Shown here piece by piece: positions 22,245-30,154 of a stretch of 64,000 bases of DNA. Each line of letters starts with the position of its first letter. The first letter of the stretch is position 1. Source of the DNA: a virus; IMG/VR virus record IMGVR_UViG_3300030329_006606, positions 1 to 64,000 of that record. One strand, 5' to 3'. The notes beneath the pieces are model-generated. The model saw only the letters and a list, made by a program, of their open reading frames with translations. It made no database searches and was not told the DNA's origin. The position numbers and the translations under genes were made by a program.

Positions 22245-22789
22245 AATAGAACCCACCCTTTTATATCTTCTATCTTTACCAACCCAAGCCAAGACTCGTT
22301 CCTGTTATCTCCTATAACCCACACATACCCCTCGGGGACCACCCCAACGTCTTGGTCTGTATTTAAGAACAACCACTCACCCCTAGGTTTAAGAGCCTGA
22401 ACTTCCACAGGTTCTGTCCAGTAAGTAATATCCTGATGTGTCCAAGGGTCTGTATATTTTTTATTATTTATAAAAATTCTACCATGTTTTATCCTTACAT
22501 ATTCCCCTTCTACAGCAACAACCCTTTTAATTATAGTTCCTCCATCTTCTTCATCTCCCGCTATTATAACCTGCCCCCGGGCTGGCCTCCAATCTTCACC
22601 TAGAGCTTTAGTTCTATAAATAACAACCAACTCACCATTCTCATAGGTGGGAAGCATACTATCACCAGTAGCTAAATAAAATCTAAACTCAGAATAAAAA
22701 GGGTAAGTCAGAATCAACAATAATAAAGATACTCTAAATATTTTATTATTTAATAATTTACCAATTAATTTCACCGTATGATTAATCAT
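22241..22789 (-). CDS. Signal peptidase I (S26 family)
   Basis: The 182-aa protein has one N-terminal membrane helix (about residues 18-33), then GDSMLPTY with nucleophile Ser44 and IIKRVVAVEGE with general base Lys88. VWVIGDNRNES is box E, followed by the final G-x-V...GWVLF. All catalytic boxes of bacterial LepB are present and in order, so it is likely active. It would cleave signal peptides of exported proteins at the inner membrane. It overlaps the nrdB stop by four bases on the opposite strand and is coupled to a small membrane protein upstream. Confidence 0.9.
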   Translation of the reverse strand: MINHTVKLIGKLLNNKIFRVSLLLLILTYPFYSEFRFYLATGDSMLPTYENGELVVIYRTKALGEDWRPARGQVIIAGDEEDGGTIIKRVVAVEGEYVRIKHGRIFINNKKYTDPWTHQDITYWTEPVEVQALKPRGEWLFLNTDQDVGVVPEGYVWVIGDNRNESWLGLVKIEDIKGWVLF

Positions 22790-23028
22790 AACAAAATAGC
22801 CAAGTTTATTCCAAGACTTACCCCAAGAATAATAGACAGAACTAATATTATATAGGTCTCAGGTCTAATTACTAAGGATCTTTGAGAGATTCTTTTTTTA
22901 CTAGGCATTTTCATAGAAGTTTTATCTTTTTTATTTCGATAAATCCACCAGTTCCCTTCTTTATCTTGACAAGCCCATTCCTTTTCAATACCTTTCCACC
23001 ATTTTGCATTTTTATGTAGTATTTTCAT
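22786..23028 (-). CDS. Small C-terminally anchored membrane protein (80 aa)
   Basis: A basic, Trp-rich cytosolic part (KWWKGIEKEWACQDKEGNWW) precedes one C-terminal helix (YIILVLSIILGVSLGINLAI). It couples by ATGA to signal peptidase downstream and to the coiled-coil membrane protein upstream. No family is recognised. Confidence 0.7.
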   Translation of the reverse strand: MKILHKNAKWWKGIEKEWACQDKEGNWWIYRNKKDKTSMKMPSKKRISQRSLVIRPETYIILVLSIILGVSLGINLAILL

Positions 23029-23525
23029 GCTTCGCTCCGACCAGCTAAACTATCCGGATCAACCGGTTGCTGCGGCTGCGGTGGTGCAACCTTGGGGGGC
23101 CACTCACCTAGCTTTTTTAGATACTCCTTTAAGGTGTCTAACATTTGCTGTGCGTAAGATAATCTCGCTGAAAGTTGTCTGATAGCTTCATTAGCTTGCA
23201 TTATGTACAAGTCCCGTCTCTCAATTTCTTCTCTTTGTTTATGGGCTATGTCCGACTGAAAGTCTGCAAACTCTTCAACAGCAGTTAAGTCCTCCATTAA
23301 TTCTTCACTTATTCTTATCAGTTCAGATTGATCCCTAAGATTAGCTATCTCTCTAGAAGTGTACCTCATATCCTGTATAACCATTATAACCATCATTAAG
23401 ATGGCTACGATAGCTCCAGTAAAGATACTATTAAAATTCCTGTTCCCCCAAGTTGAAAGTGCGCCTAATTGCACTCGCAACCAAGATGATATATTCATAT
23501 AAATACTTACACCCAAAAAGGACAT
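23025..23525 (-). CDS. Membrane-anchored coiled-coil protein
   Basis: After a short head, one helix (SIFTGAIVAILMMVIMVIQD) is followed by about 90 residues of coiled coil (REIANLRDQSELIRISEEL and onward) and a Pro-rich tail (PPKVAPPQPQQPVDPD). I chose ATG 23525 because a GTG at 23624 would run into the divergent heat-shock promoter. The true start is uncertain. The layout resembles an inner-membrane lysis or envelope-spanning protein, and the Pro-rich end recalls i-spanins. It begins the signal peptidase operon. Confidence 0.65.
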   Translation of the reverse strand: MSFLGVSIYMNISSWLRVQLGALSTWGNRNFNSIFTGAIVAILMMVIMVIQDMRYTSREIANLRDQSELIRISEELMEDLTAVEEFADFQSDIAHKQREEIERRDLYIMQANEAIRQLSARLSYAQQMLDTLKEYLKKLGEWPPKVAPPQPQQPVDPDSLAGRSEA

Positions 23526-23613
23526 CAGTGAGACATAATGAGTCTCTGAACTGTGACACAAGTAGTGCCAGTATGTCACTATCCCATCAATAAACCTCAG
23601 TTTTCCGGGGTTT

Positions 23614-23641
23614 TTGGTTGGCACGAGGATTGCTTTAATAC
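23614..23641 (+). promoter_or_regulatory. Possible promoter for the small heat-shock gene
   Basis: TTGGTT (23614-23619), 16-bp spacer, TAATAC (23636-23641), four bases before ATG 23646. The boxes are weaker than elsewhere but the geometry is the same. Confidence 0.45.
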
Positions 23642-23645
23642 TTGT

Positions 23646-24023
23646 ATGAATAAAATTATTTTAAAAACACCACTAGGGCTAGTCAACGACTTTGTCAGTG
23701 ACTGGGATAGAGCTTTCTTCAATGAAGATCATTCTTTTTGGCGCAGGAACATCAACAACTCCGTTACATATAAGGAGCACGAAGATAGCTATGAATATTG
23801 GATTAATCTAGCTGGATTCAAAAAGGAAAACATCGAAGCTTCAGTACATGAAGGACTTGTAACCGTCAAAGTAAATAAAGATGAAAACACAGACAACTAT
23901 TCTTTTTATTTAAAAGATGATGCAGACATTTCAACGCTTTCGAGCAAGCTAGAGGACGGACTACTGTCAATCAGCGTCAATAAGGAGGAAAAAGCTAAAG
24001 CAATGAAGATAAAAATAGACTAA
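23646..24023 (+). CDS. Small heat-shock protein (Hsp20/alpha-crystallin)
   Basis: From ATG 23646 the protein is 125 aa, MNKIILKTPLGLVNDFVSDW. The alpha-crystallin domain spans about residues 33-115: YEYWINLAGFKKENIEASV, LVTVKVNK and SSKLEDGLLSISVNKEEK (the A-x-L-x-x-G-L-x-I motif). The protein is an ATP-independent holdase. Hsp20 genes are frequent in T4-like marine phages, where they are thought to aid virion protein folding. A longer upstream frame would translate the promoter. Confidence 0.88.
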   Translation: MNKIILKTPLGLVNDFVSDWDRAFFNEDHSFWRRNINNSVTYKEHEDSYEYWINLAGFKKENIEASVHEGLVTVKVNKDENTDNYSFYLKDDADISTLSSKLEDGLLSISVNKEEKAKAMKIKID

Positions 24024-24074
24024 TTTATAAGTTATTTAATAAATTAACTACTTTATATTAGTGTAATAGTATAT

Positions 24075-24323
24075 ATGGCACGGAAAAAAGTCAAAAAAGC
24101 CAATAACAAATTATCACAACTCTGGTCGTGGCTACAGCTTAAAGGGCTCAACTTATGGAGCCTTCTTAAGCGCCACGCCTCCTGTGAAGATTTATGGAAA
24201 GGGCTAGGCCTTGTTGCTGCTGGCGGACTACTCGTTTTGGGTGGTAGCTTAGAATGCGCGCTTAGCTTTCTCCTTATCGGATGGGGATTAATGGAGTTGG
24301 TTGATCATTTTAGATGGCACTAA
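24075..24323 (+). CDS. Small membrane protein, holin-like (82 aa)
   Basis: A basic head (MARKKVKKANNKLSQLWSWL) precedes two close hydrophobic stretches (LGLVAAGGLLVLGG and ALSFLLIGWGLMELV) with a Cys in between. Size and layout would suit a class II holin. The next gene is a helix-plus-coiled-coil protein of the type often found with holins. The role is inferred only. Confidence 0.68.
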   Translation: MARKKVKKANNKLSQLWSWLQLKGLNLWSLLKRHASCEDLWKGLGLVAAGGLLVLGGSLECALSFLLIGWGLMELVDHFRWH

Positions 24324-24330
24324 AAAATTC

Positions 24331-24358
24331 TTAAGTTTCTTAACTAATTCAGTGTAAT
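24331..24358 (+). promoter_or_regulatory. Possible promoter for 24366 gene
   Basis: TTAAGT (24331-24336), 16-bp spacer, TGTAAT (24353-24358), seven bases before ATG 24366. It has the shared geometry but weak boxes. Confidence 0.38.
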
Positions 24359-24365
24359 AAGGGAT

Positions 24366-24671
24366 ATGGACTACCAAATTCTCGTCAATATCTCTGTGGG
24401 CATTATCACGCTTATGGGCGGCTGGGTATTCAAGATGATACTTGGGCATATAAATGAAATTAAAAAAGAACATAATGAATTAATGAACAAGCATGGGTTA
24501 GATATGGAAAAAGAAGCCCAACGCAACATGGAAATTCTCGAAAAACATAATCAATTAGCTCTTTCTCTACCTGAAAAATACGTGAGTAAGGATGATTTTA
24601 AATTATTCTCAGAAAGAATGAACGATAGATTCGACCGCATAGAGGAAAAGATTGACAATCTAAAAAAATAA
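24366..24671 (+). CDS. Membrane-anchored coiled-coil protein (101 aa)
   Basis: One N-terminal helix (VNISVGIITLMGGWVFKMIL) is followed by a charged coiled coil ending YVSKDDFKLFSERMNDRFDR and a Lys-rich tail. This HxLxK...RFDRIExKID pattern is widespread in small phage proteins next to holins, including XhlA-like ones. It is probably an accessory lysis protein. Its last codons contain the -35 box of the next gene. Confidence 0.7.
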   Translation: MDYQILVNISVGIITLMGGWVFKMILGHINEIKKEHNELMNKHGLDMEKEAQRNMEILEKHNQLALSLPEKYVSKDDFKLFSERMNDRFDRIEEKIDNLKK

Positions 24672-24679
24672 CTTACTAT
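24652..24679 (+). promoter_or_regulatory. Promoter for 24688 glycosyltransferase
   Basis: TTGACA (24652-24657) lies inside the preceding gene, followed by a 16-bp spacer and TACTAT (24674-24679), with eight bases to the GTG at 24688. Confidence 0.65.
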
Positions 24680-24687
24680 ATAGGTAA

Positions 24688-26046
24688 GTGCTAAATCTAA
24701 AGAACGTAACCCTAATTGCGGCGGATTGCGTGGACATTGGTAAACTCACAAAAGCTGCCGATATCTGCGAATCTTTCGCCAACTTTGGCGCGGTCAAACT
24801 CCTCACATGTCCATCAAACGGTACTCCAGCGTTAGACTCAAGGATAATTAATATCCGAGATATAAACTCTAAAGAAGAATACGACAAATTCATGATGGAG
24901 GAGATTAATGAATACGTCACTACAGAATACGCGTTAGTATTCCAATCAGACGGCTTCATACTTAACCCAAACGCGTGGGACGAAGAATACCTAAAGTACG
25001 ATTATATAGGAGCACCGTGGGGCTACCCGGGGAACAAAGGAGTCGGTAACGGGGGCTTCAGTTTAAGGAGTAAAAAATTACTAGAAGAATGCGCAAACGC
25101 CACATTCGAAAGAGAGTATGGCGGCTTAGAAAATCAAGAGGACATGCAAATCTGTGTTAAGCACAGAAAATATTTTGAATCGAAAGGTATAAAGTACGCC
25201 CCCAAAGAACTTGCAGCCAAATTTAGCATAGAAGGAAACCCAGAAAACGACAGAATATGGACTCATCAATTTGGCTTTCATGACCTAGAGCAAACAGATA
25301 CTAGTAATTTCATTATCCCAAACAAAGAAGTAAAGTTCAACGTATTCTACAAGTACAGCGATAAGGGTAAAAGCTCTCAAGTAGACAAGAAAACTATCTT
25401 TAAGAACTTTATAAGACTATTCGGATCACAAAACTTACGAGTGCTGCTCGACAACTCCACAAAAGAATCCCTCGAATTTTTTAAAGGGTATTGCCCCGAA
25501 AAAATAATTGAAACTAAACTAGGTAACTCTGCGGCATGCATCCACATATTCGACCAGATAAAAAATCTTGAAGACCACGAAATAGTTTACATATGTGAGG
25601 ATGACTACCTTCACGCAAGCCAACATTGTAAGGCTCTAATCATAGAAGGCTTACATATTTCTGATTACGTAACTCTCTACGATCACGGAGATAAATACAA
25701 TCCACCCCATAACCAGAAAGACCCGACTATCAACCCTCAAGTTTCAGAGGGTGGCGAAATGTCTAGAGTATTACTTACTGGAAACTCCCACTGGAAAACC
25801 ACCAATTCCACCACCATGACTTTCGCCGCAAAAGTAAAAACAATAAAAGAAGACTACAAAATCCTTCGGAAATACTGCGAAGAAAATAAATTACCAAACG
25901 ATATCCCAAATGATTATGAGATGTGGCAAGAACTCATCAAGTCTGGGAGAAAACTTGTAAGCTCCCTACCGGGGAGATCAACCCACCTTTGCCCTAATCA
26001 AAATTATTCACCATTAATCCGTTGGGACATGGTAGCGGAAGCATGA
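24688..26046 (+). CDS. Two-domain glycosyltransferase-like protein (DUF5672-like)
   Basis: The first about 215 residues read ALVFQSDGFILNPNAWDEEYLKYDYIGAPWG and GNGGFSLRSKKLLE, the DUF5672 type of GT-A transferase, with QSDG in place of the DxD loop. The second half is another transferase-like domain, with VYICEDDYLH (acidic D/E-D-D loop) and HWKTTNSTTMTFAAK. The start is GTG 24688, close to the promoter. It couples by ATGA to Gmd, so the product may use the GDP-sugar that Gmd makes. The exact reaction is unknown. Confidence 0.74.
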   Translation: MLNLKNVTLIAADCVDIGKLTKAADICESFANFGAVKLLTCPSNGTPALDSRIINIRDINSKEEYDKFMMEEINEYVTTEYALVFQSDGFILNPNAWDEEYLKYDYIGAPWGYPGNKGVGNGGFSLRSKKLLEECANATFEREYGGLENQEDMQICVKHRKYFESKGIKYAPKELAAKFSIEGNPENDRIWTHQFGFHDLEQTDTSNFIIPNKEVKFNVFYKYSDKGKSSQVDKKTIFKNFIRLFGSQNLRVLLDNSTKESLEFFKGYCPEKIIETKLGNSAACIHIFDQIKNLEDHEIVYICEDDYLHASQHCKALIIEGLHISDYVTLYDHGDKYNPPHNQKDPTINPQVSEGGEMSRVLLTGNSHWKTTNSTTMTFAAKVKTIKEDYKILRKYCEENKLPNDIPNDYEMWQELIKSGRKLVSSLPGRSTHLCPNQNYSPLIRWDMVAEA

Positions 26047-27203
26047 AAAAAGTAATTATAACAGGTGTCACAGGTCAAGACGGAAGCCTGATGGCTGATT
26101 ACTTACTAGGCAACTTTAAAGATGTTCATGTATATGGCGCCGTAAGAAGGCTGAGCGTAAGCAATCACGAAAACATAAAACATTTAAAAGATGAAGAAAG
26201 ATTTGAGACTTTTGATTTCGACTTATCAGACCCTCACTCAATAAGGAATTGCATACAAGAAATTAAGCCAGATTATTTTGTAAATTTCGCAGCACAATCA
26301 TTCGTTGGCGTAAGCTGGGAAATCCCCAGACAAACATTCACAGTTGACGCAGTTGCTGTATTAGACATCCTTGAAGCAATTAGAAAATTCGCACCCGAAT
26401 GCAGGTTTTACAACGCGGGCAGCAGTGAAGAGTTTGGAGACGTTCAATACTCTCCTCAAGATGAAGAGCACCCACTTAGACCAAGGAGCCCCTATGGGGC
26501 CGCAAAAGCTGCAGCCCGACACATAGTAAAGGTATATAGGGAATCATACAACCTATTCGCAATACAAGGCTGGCTATTTAACCACGAAGGTGTTCGCAGG
26601 GGTGAAGAGTTTGTTACGAGAAAAATAACAAAAGGTGTCGCTAGGATTTACAAAGAAGTACACAACCTAGAAAGATGGAAATACCACAACGATGAACCCT
26701 TAAATATAGAACCGATAGTCCTCGGCAACCTAGATACATACAGAGACTGGAGTGACGCCGAAGATTTCGTGCACGGAGTATGGCTCATGCTAAACGCCTC
26801 AGAACCTAAAGAATATGTACTAGCAAGCGGCGAAACTCACTCAATAAGAGAATTCGTAGAAAAAGCGTTTAAACAAGTTCATTTAGCATGCGCTTGGGAC
26901 AACCCAACAGGAGAACCTGACGACGAGGGGTACGACCCCATGGAAGAGAAGTATATATACCTACGGCAGAATCGCAACGAAACAGAATACATTCCGCTAG
27001 TCACGGTTAGCCCACTATTTTACAGGCCCAACGAAGTCAACCTACTACAAGGAGATCCCTCTAAAATAATAAAAGAACTGGAGTACAACAGAAAACCGTC
27101 ACTAGACATGCTTGTTTACTCAATGCTCCACGCAGACCTTAAAGATTACTTCCCCCATGGTATACCAGCATTCAAGCCCGAATTCTACGATGACGGAATA
27201 TAA
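26043..27203 (+). CDS. gmd: GDP-mannose 4,6-dehydratase
   Basis: The 386-aa extended SDR has the NAD(P) motif GVTGQDGS at the start and FAAQSFVGVSW. The catalytic SSEEFG and YGAAKAA (Tyr-x3-Lys) are present. NHEGVRRGEEFVTRKIT and LGNLDTYRDWSDAEDFV are specific for GMD. It converts GDP-mannose to GDP-4-keto-6-deoxymannose, the precursor of GDP-fucose, perosamine and rhamnose. ATG 26043 overlaps the upstream stop. No GDP-fucose synthase is in the window, so the final sugar is open. The cupin at 38035 may belong to mannose metabolism as well. Confidence 0.9.
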   Translation: MKKVIITGVTGQDGSLMADYLLGNFKDVHVYGAVRRLSVSNHENIKHLKDEERFETFDFDLSDPHSIRNCIQEIKPDYFVNFAAQSFVGVSWEIPRQTFTVDAVAVLDILEAIRKFAPECRFYNAGSSEEFGDVQYSPQDEEHPLRPRSPYGAAKAAARHIVKVYRESYNLFAIQGWLFNHEGVRRGEEFVTRKITKGVARIYKEVHNLERWKYHNDEPLNIEPIVLGNLDTYRDWSDAEDFVHGVWLMLNASEPKEYVLASGETHSIREFVEKAFKQVHLACAWDNPTGEPDDEGYDPMEEKYIYLRQNRNETEYIPLVTVSPLFYRPNEVNLLQGDPSKIIKELEYNRKPSLDMLVYSMLHADLKDYFPHGIPAFKPEFYDDGI

Positions 27204-27205
27204 GG

Positions 27206-27233
27206 TTGACTCACTAAAAAACCCTGATACACT
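27206..27233 (+). promoter_or_regulatory. Leaderless promoter for 27240 gene
   Basis: TTGACT (27206-27211), 16-bp spacer, TACACT (27228-27233), then six bases to GTG 27240. It starts two bases after the gmd stop. Confidence 0.75.
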
Positions 27234-27239
27234 ATAATA

Positions 27240-27632
27240 GTGGCTTACTCTAACAAGAAAGTAAAAAACAAATTTCAATTTCTTGTATGGAGGTTTCTAG
27301 TGGAACCAGAAAAATGCAGTTGGCCCAAAGAAATTAAGATAGCTAAAACATTATTTTCAAAATACCCAAACTTTATGTTTTGGAAATGGTTAGAGCTAAT
27401 CAATAAACATGGGTATAAATATAAGGTTAATTCCTTAGCGTATTTTTTAACAGAAAAAGGTAAAGTACTAGTGCATAATAAGTATGTGTTTTACAGAAAC
27501 TTTAAAAATACAGGGATATATAATCCCAAAAAAATAAATCTAGAAGACAAGAAGATAGGTAAAGATAAGAAGGTAAATAAAAAATTTAAATTATTTGATT
27601 TTATTCGTTATGGCAAGAAAGAAAAAAACTGA
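27240..27632 (+). CDS. Basic hypothetical protein, GTG start (130 aa)
   Basis: A Lys- and aromatic-rich protein (VAYSNKKVKNKFQFLVWRF in the genetic sense, with Met at GTG). The motif KYPNFMFWKWLELINKHGYK is in the middle and a long Lys run lies near the end. It overlaps the RecA gene by 23 bases. The GTG at 27240 is exactly where the promoter predicts the transcript to begin. Nucleic-acid binding is likely from charge; the function is unknown. Confidence 0.72.
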   Translation: MAYSNKKVKNKFQFLVWRFLVEPEKCSWPKEIKIAKTLFSKYPNFMFWKWLELINKHGYKYKVNSLAYFLTEKGKVLVHNKYVFYRNFKNTGIYNPKKINLEDKKIGKDKKVNKKFKLFDFIRYGKKEKN

Positions 27633-28710
27633 TACAGAAGAAGGTAAATCCCCCTTAGGTCAGATACAGACCTACCTAGAGCAAAACAAGGCGGATCATT
27701 ATAACTTTGAAGAAGAAAGAAGTTATGTAGTTTCGAGCGGAAGCTTACTCTTGGATATAGAAATGGGTGGTGGTATTGGCCCCGGGATCATCCGAGCCTC
27801 AGGAATAACAGAGGGAGGTAAAACATCCTGCGCCCTTTCCTTTGCTAAAAATTTCCAGAAGATGGATAATGCTATGGTAGTCTACATTAAATCAGAAGGC
27901 AGACTCTCTCAAGAGATGCTTGAAAGATCTGGTGTAGATACAAACGAAGACAAATGGTTCGTTTATAAAAGTAACGTTTATGAATCGGTTATTAACCTAA
28001 TGAGGGAGTTAGTAAAGAATAATCCTGAGAACTATAAGTATATGTTTATTATAGATTCAATGGATTCCTTGGTTCCAAAAAATGACCTAGAGAAACCACC
28101 CGAAGAAGCAAACAAGGTGGCTGGCGGAGCATTACTTAGCGCAGACTTTCTCCGCAAAATGGCCCTAGGACTAACAACCCGCGGCCACATATGTTATATG
28201 GTGTCACAAGTAAGAAGCAAAGTTTCCATAAACCCTTACGAGAAAGTAGATGCTCGCGTAACAAATGCCTCAGGAGGCAACGCATTACTACACTACAGTG
28301 ACTGGATTATTGAATTTCAAGAAAGACACCTGAAAGATATTATAAGCACCCAACCTCAAGGCAAAGGCGATCTCTTAGGCCACTGGTGTAAGGTTGTATT
28401 TAAAAAGAGCCCGAACGAAAAAACGGGCACCATGGTCAGATACCCTATTAGATATGGCCGAACAGATGGAAAGAGTATATGGGTCGAGTATGAAGTAGTA
28501 GACATGATGTTGCAGTGGGACATGGCCTCAGCCAGAGGAGCGTGGGTTACGATCTCTGACGAAGTGGTAGAAGAAGTGCAAGAAAAAACAGGTCAAGAAT
28601 TTAAAAAACAACACCAAGGTATGGACAACTTCAGGAAATACCTTGAAGAGAACAAGGAGATAGGTAAACATCTTTTTTATAAATTTAGAGATGTTTTGAA
28701 AAAGTCTTAA
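27610..28710 (+). CDS. RecA-like recombinase
   Basis: From ATG 27610 the protein is 366 aa, the usual RecA size. SSGSLLLDIEMGGGIGPGII leads to the Walker A loop GITEGGKTS (residues 65-73), which replaces the usual GPESSGKTT. Walker B is YMFIIDSMDSLVP, and VSQVRSKVSINPYEKVDARV with TNASGGNALLHYSDWIIEF covers the L1/L2 region. It would form filaments on ssDNA for recombination-dependent replication. The Rad52-like protein at 47475 and the SSB candidate at 44027 are natural partners. tmRNA follows. Confidence 0.88.
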   Translation: MARKKKTDTEEGKSPLGQIQTYLEQNKADHYNFEEERSYVVSSGSLLLDIEMGGGIGPGIIRASGITEGGKTSCALSFAKNFQKMDNAMVVYIKSEGRLSQEMLERSGVDTNEDKWFVYKSNVYESVINLMRELVKNNPENYKYMFIIDSMDSLVPKNDLEKPPEEANKVAGGALLSADFLRKMALGLTTRGHICYMVSQVRSKVSINPYEKVDARVTNASGGNALLHYSDWIIEFQERHLKDIISTQPQGKGDLLGHWCKVVFKKSPNEKTGTMVRYPIRYGRTDGKSIWVEYEVVDMMLQWDMASARGAWVTISDEVVEEVQEKTGQEFKKQHQGMDNFRKYLEENKEIGKHLFYKFRDVLKKS

Positions 28711-28724
28711 TCTATGTGTATAAT
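28696..28724 (+). promoter_or_regulatory. Promoter for tmRNA
   Basis: TTGAAA (28696-28701, within the end of recA), 17-bp spacer, TATAAT (28719-28724). The predicted start, 28731-28732, coincides with the mature tmRNA 5' end. Confidence 0.75.
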
Positions 28725-28731
28725 ATTTTAT

Positions 28732-29158
28732 GGGAGCGTACTGGATTCGATTTAGAACCTTACGCCAGATTGCAAGCAGAGGATAATGGTTGGCCTCTTA
28801 AAACATCCATTAAAAAATCCAAATGCCAATGATACCATTGACATGGAGATGGCCCCTTCGCTAGCCGAAGCTGACGCGATCCTCGCTAAGTTCGGTTATG
28901 TTGAAGAGGAAACTCTCCAACTAGCAGCTTAAGTTCTGCTACGTCCTACTCTGGATGCTCGTTAAAGAGATAGGGCGACGACAGCGAGCAAAACACTGGT
29001 TGAGTCTGGTTGAGTCTCCAGTAGTTTAAAAAAAGATAGACCAAACCTTACGTGAAGTCGTCGGCCACGGACACGTATTGAATTAGGCCGACTAAGCTTG
29101 TAGTACATTTGAGCCGATGGCTTTAAAGACGCGGGTTCGACTCCCGCCGCTTCCACCA
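28732..29158 (+). ncRNA. ssrA: tmRNA (one-piece)
   Basis: The 427-nt RNA starts GGGAGCG, which pairs with CGCTTCC at 29147-29153. It contains CTGGATTCGA near the 5' end and ends with T arm GCGGGTTCGACTCCCGC and CCA, the tRNA-like domain. The resume codon is GCC at 28825. The tag frame runs to TAA at 28930-28932 and encodes 35 residues, beginning ANDTIDMEM and ending TLQLAA, with the C-terminal LAA degron recognised by ClpXP. Most tags are about 10-12 residues, so this one is unusually long. A tandem TGGTTGAGTC occurs in the pseudoknot part. Confidence 0.95.
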
Positions 29159-29167
29159 ATTTAAATT

Positions 29168-29689
29168 ATGGCTCATCCACAACAGGCAGAATTCTGCAAT
29201 AAGGTTAAGGCGCTTTTCCCAAACCACTTTACTGGTGTCAACGTCTTAGATTGCGGCTCCCAAGATATTAACGGCAACAACAGATATTTATTTGAAAATT
29301 CTCAATACCTCGGGATAGACTTAGGCGAAGGACGAAACGTAGACGTAGTTTGCCCTATGTCTAAGTTTAAATCTGATTCTGGATATCAGACGATTATTTC
29401 CACAGAAGCTTTTGAACACGACAAAGACTTCGACGCCAGTTTAAAAAATATTTTAAACCTCCTACTTCCCGGGGGCCTATTCCTAATGACTTGCGCTGGC
29501 CACGGTAGACAAGAACATGGCACTCATAGAACCACTGGGTCTGACTCACCATACACCTTAGATTTCTATCAAAACAGATACCCCGAAGACTTCAGTAAAG
29601 CTATTGACCTATACAAAGAATTTAAAAAATTCTCCTTTGAATACAACAGCGAAACCCGAGATTTATATTTTTGGGGATTAAAATACTAG
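29168..29689 (+). CDS. SAM-dependent methyltransferase (173 aa)
   Basis: The Rossmann methyltransferase motifs are visible: VNVLDCGSQDINGNNRY (motif I near residue 25), YLGIDLGEG (acidic residue after beta 2), TIISTEAFEHDKDFDAS and LLLPGGLFLMTCAG. This is the methyltransferase-11 pattern, and these often act on sugars or small molecules beside glycosyltransferases. No substrate can be assigned. It starts nine bases after the tmRNA CCA, so transcription may continue through tmRNA. Confidence 0.75.
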   Translation: MAHPQQAEFCNKVKALFPNHFTGVNVLDCGSQDINGNNRYLFENSQYLGIDLGEGRNVDVVCPMSKFKSDSGYQTIISTEAFEHDKDFDASLKNILNLLLPGGLFLMTCAGHGRQEHGTHRTTGSDSPYTLDFYQNRYPEDFSKAIDLYKEFKKFSFEYNSETRDLYFWGLKY

Positions 29690-29695
29690 ATTTGC

Positions 29696-30112
29696 ATGAG
29701 ACTATTCAATATACACGGTCGCGCACAAAACAAGAATGTCGCAAAATACGCAATAGATTGGGATAAAAAATCTAAATCAAAATTGCAGAAAAGCGTTAAA
29801 GACTTCCTGAGACCCTACTGGAAAGCCCACGTGGTATTCGAGGAGTTCCCAGTGTATGGAACTAGATTGAGGGTAGATTTTTTAAATGCAACAAACAAGA
29901 TAGCCATAGAAGTTAACGGCCCACAACACAATGCTTTTCATAAGTTTTTCCACGGTAACTCTAGAGCCAAATACCTTGAATCAATCAAGAGAGATATGCA
30001 AAAAGCTCAATGGTTAACAGATAATAAATTCCACTTAGTGGAGTTAGAGGAAGAAGATATCTTAAATATGTCAAAGAAAACTTTTGAAGAGAAATTTAAG
30101 ATTTCCCTTTAA
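29696..30112 (+). CDS. PD-(D/E)XK endonuclease-like protein (138 aa)
   Basis: FEEFPVYGTRLRVDFLNATN followed by IAIEVNGPQHN gives the D...ExN/K core of Vsr/DUF559-type endonucleases. YLESIKRDMQKAQWLTDNKF and VELEEEDI complete the fold. It could nick or cut DNA during repair, recombination or host DNA breakdown. It stands alone before the helicase promoter. Confidence 0.72.
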   Translation: MRLFNIHGRAQNKNVAKYAIDWDKKSKSKLQKSVKDFLRPYWKAHVVFEEFPVYGTRLRVDFLNATNKIAIEVNGPQHNAFHKFFHGNSRAKYLESIKRDMQKAQWLTDNKFHLVELEEEDILNMSKKTFEEKFKISL

Positions 30113-30116
30113 AGTC

Positions 30117-30144
30117 TTGACTGAGATAAAAATTCAGCTATACT
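30117..30144 (+). promoter_or_regulatory. Promoter for the helicase-primase operon
   Basis: CTTGACT (TTGACT 30117-30122), 16-bp spacer, TATACT (30139-30144), ten bases before ATG 30155, so the leader is about four bases. Confidence 0.75.
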
Positions 30145-30154
30145 TTAAAGTAAG

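Noticed and set aside
23553-23645. 31-residue extension of the small heat-shock protein
   Set aside because: Not like Hsp20 N-termini, no ribosome site, and it overlaps the promoter and the divergent gene.
28962-29159. Minus-strand ORF in the 3' part of tmRNA
   Set aside because: Antisense to a structured RNA; a common artefact of tmRNA and tRNA ends.
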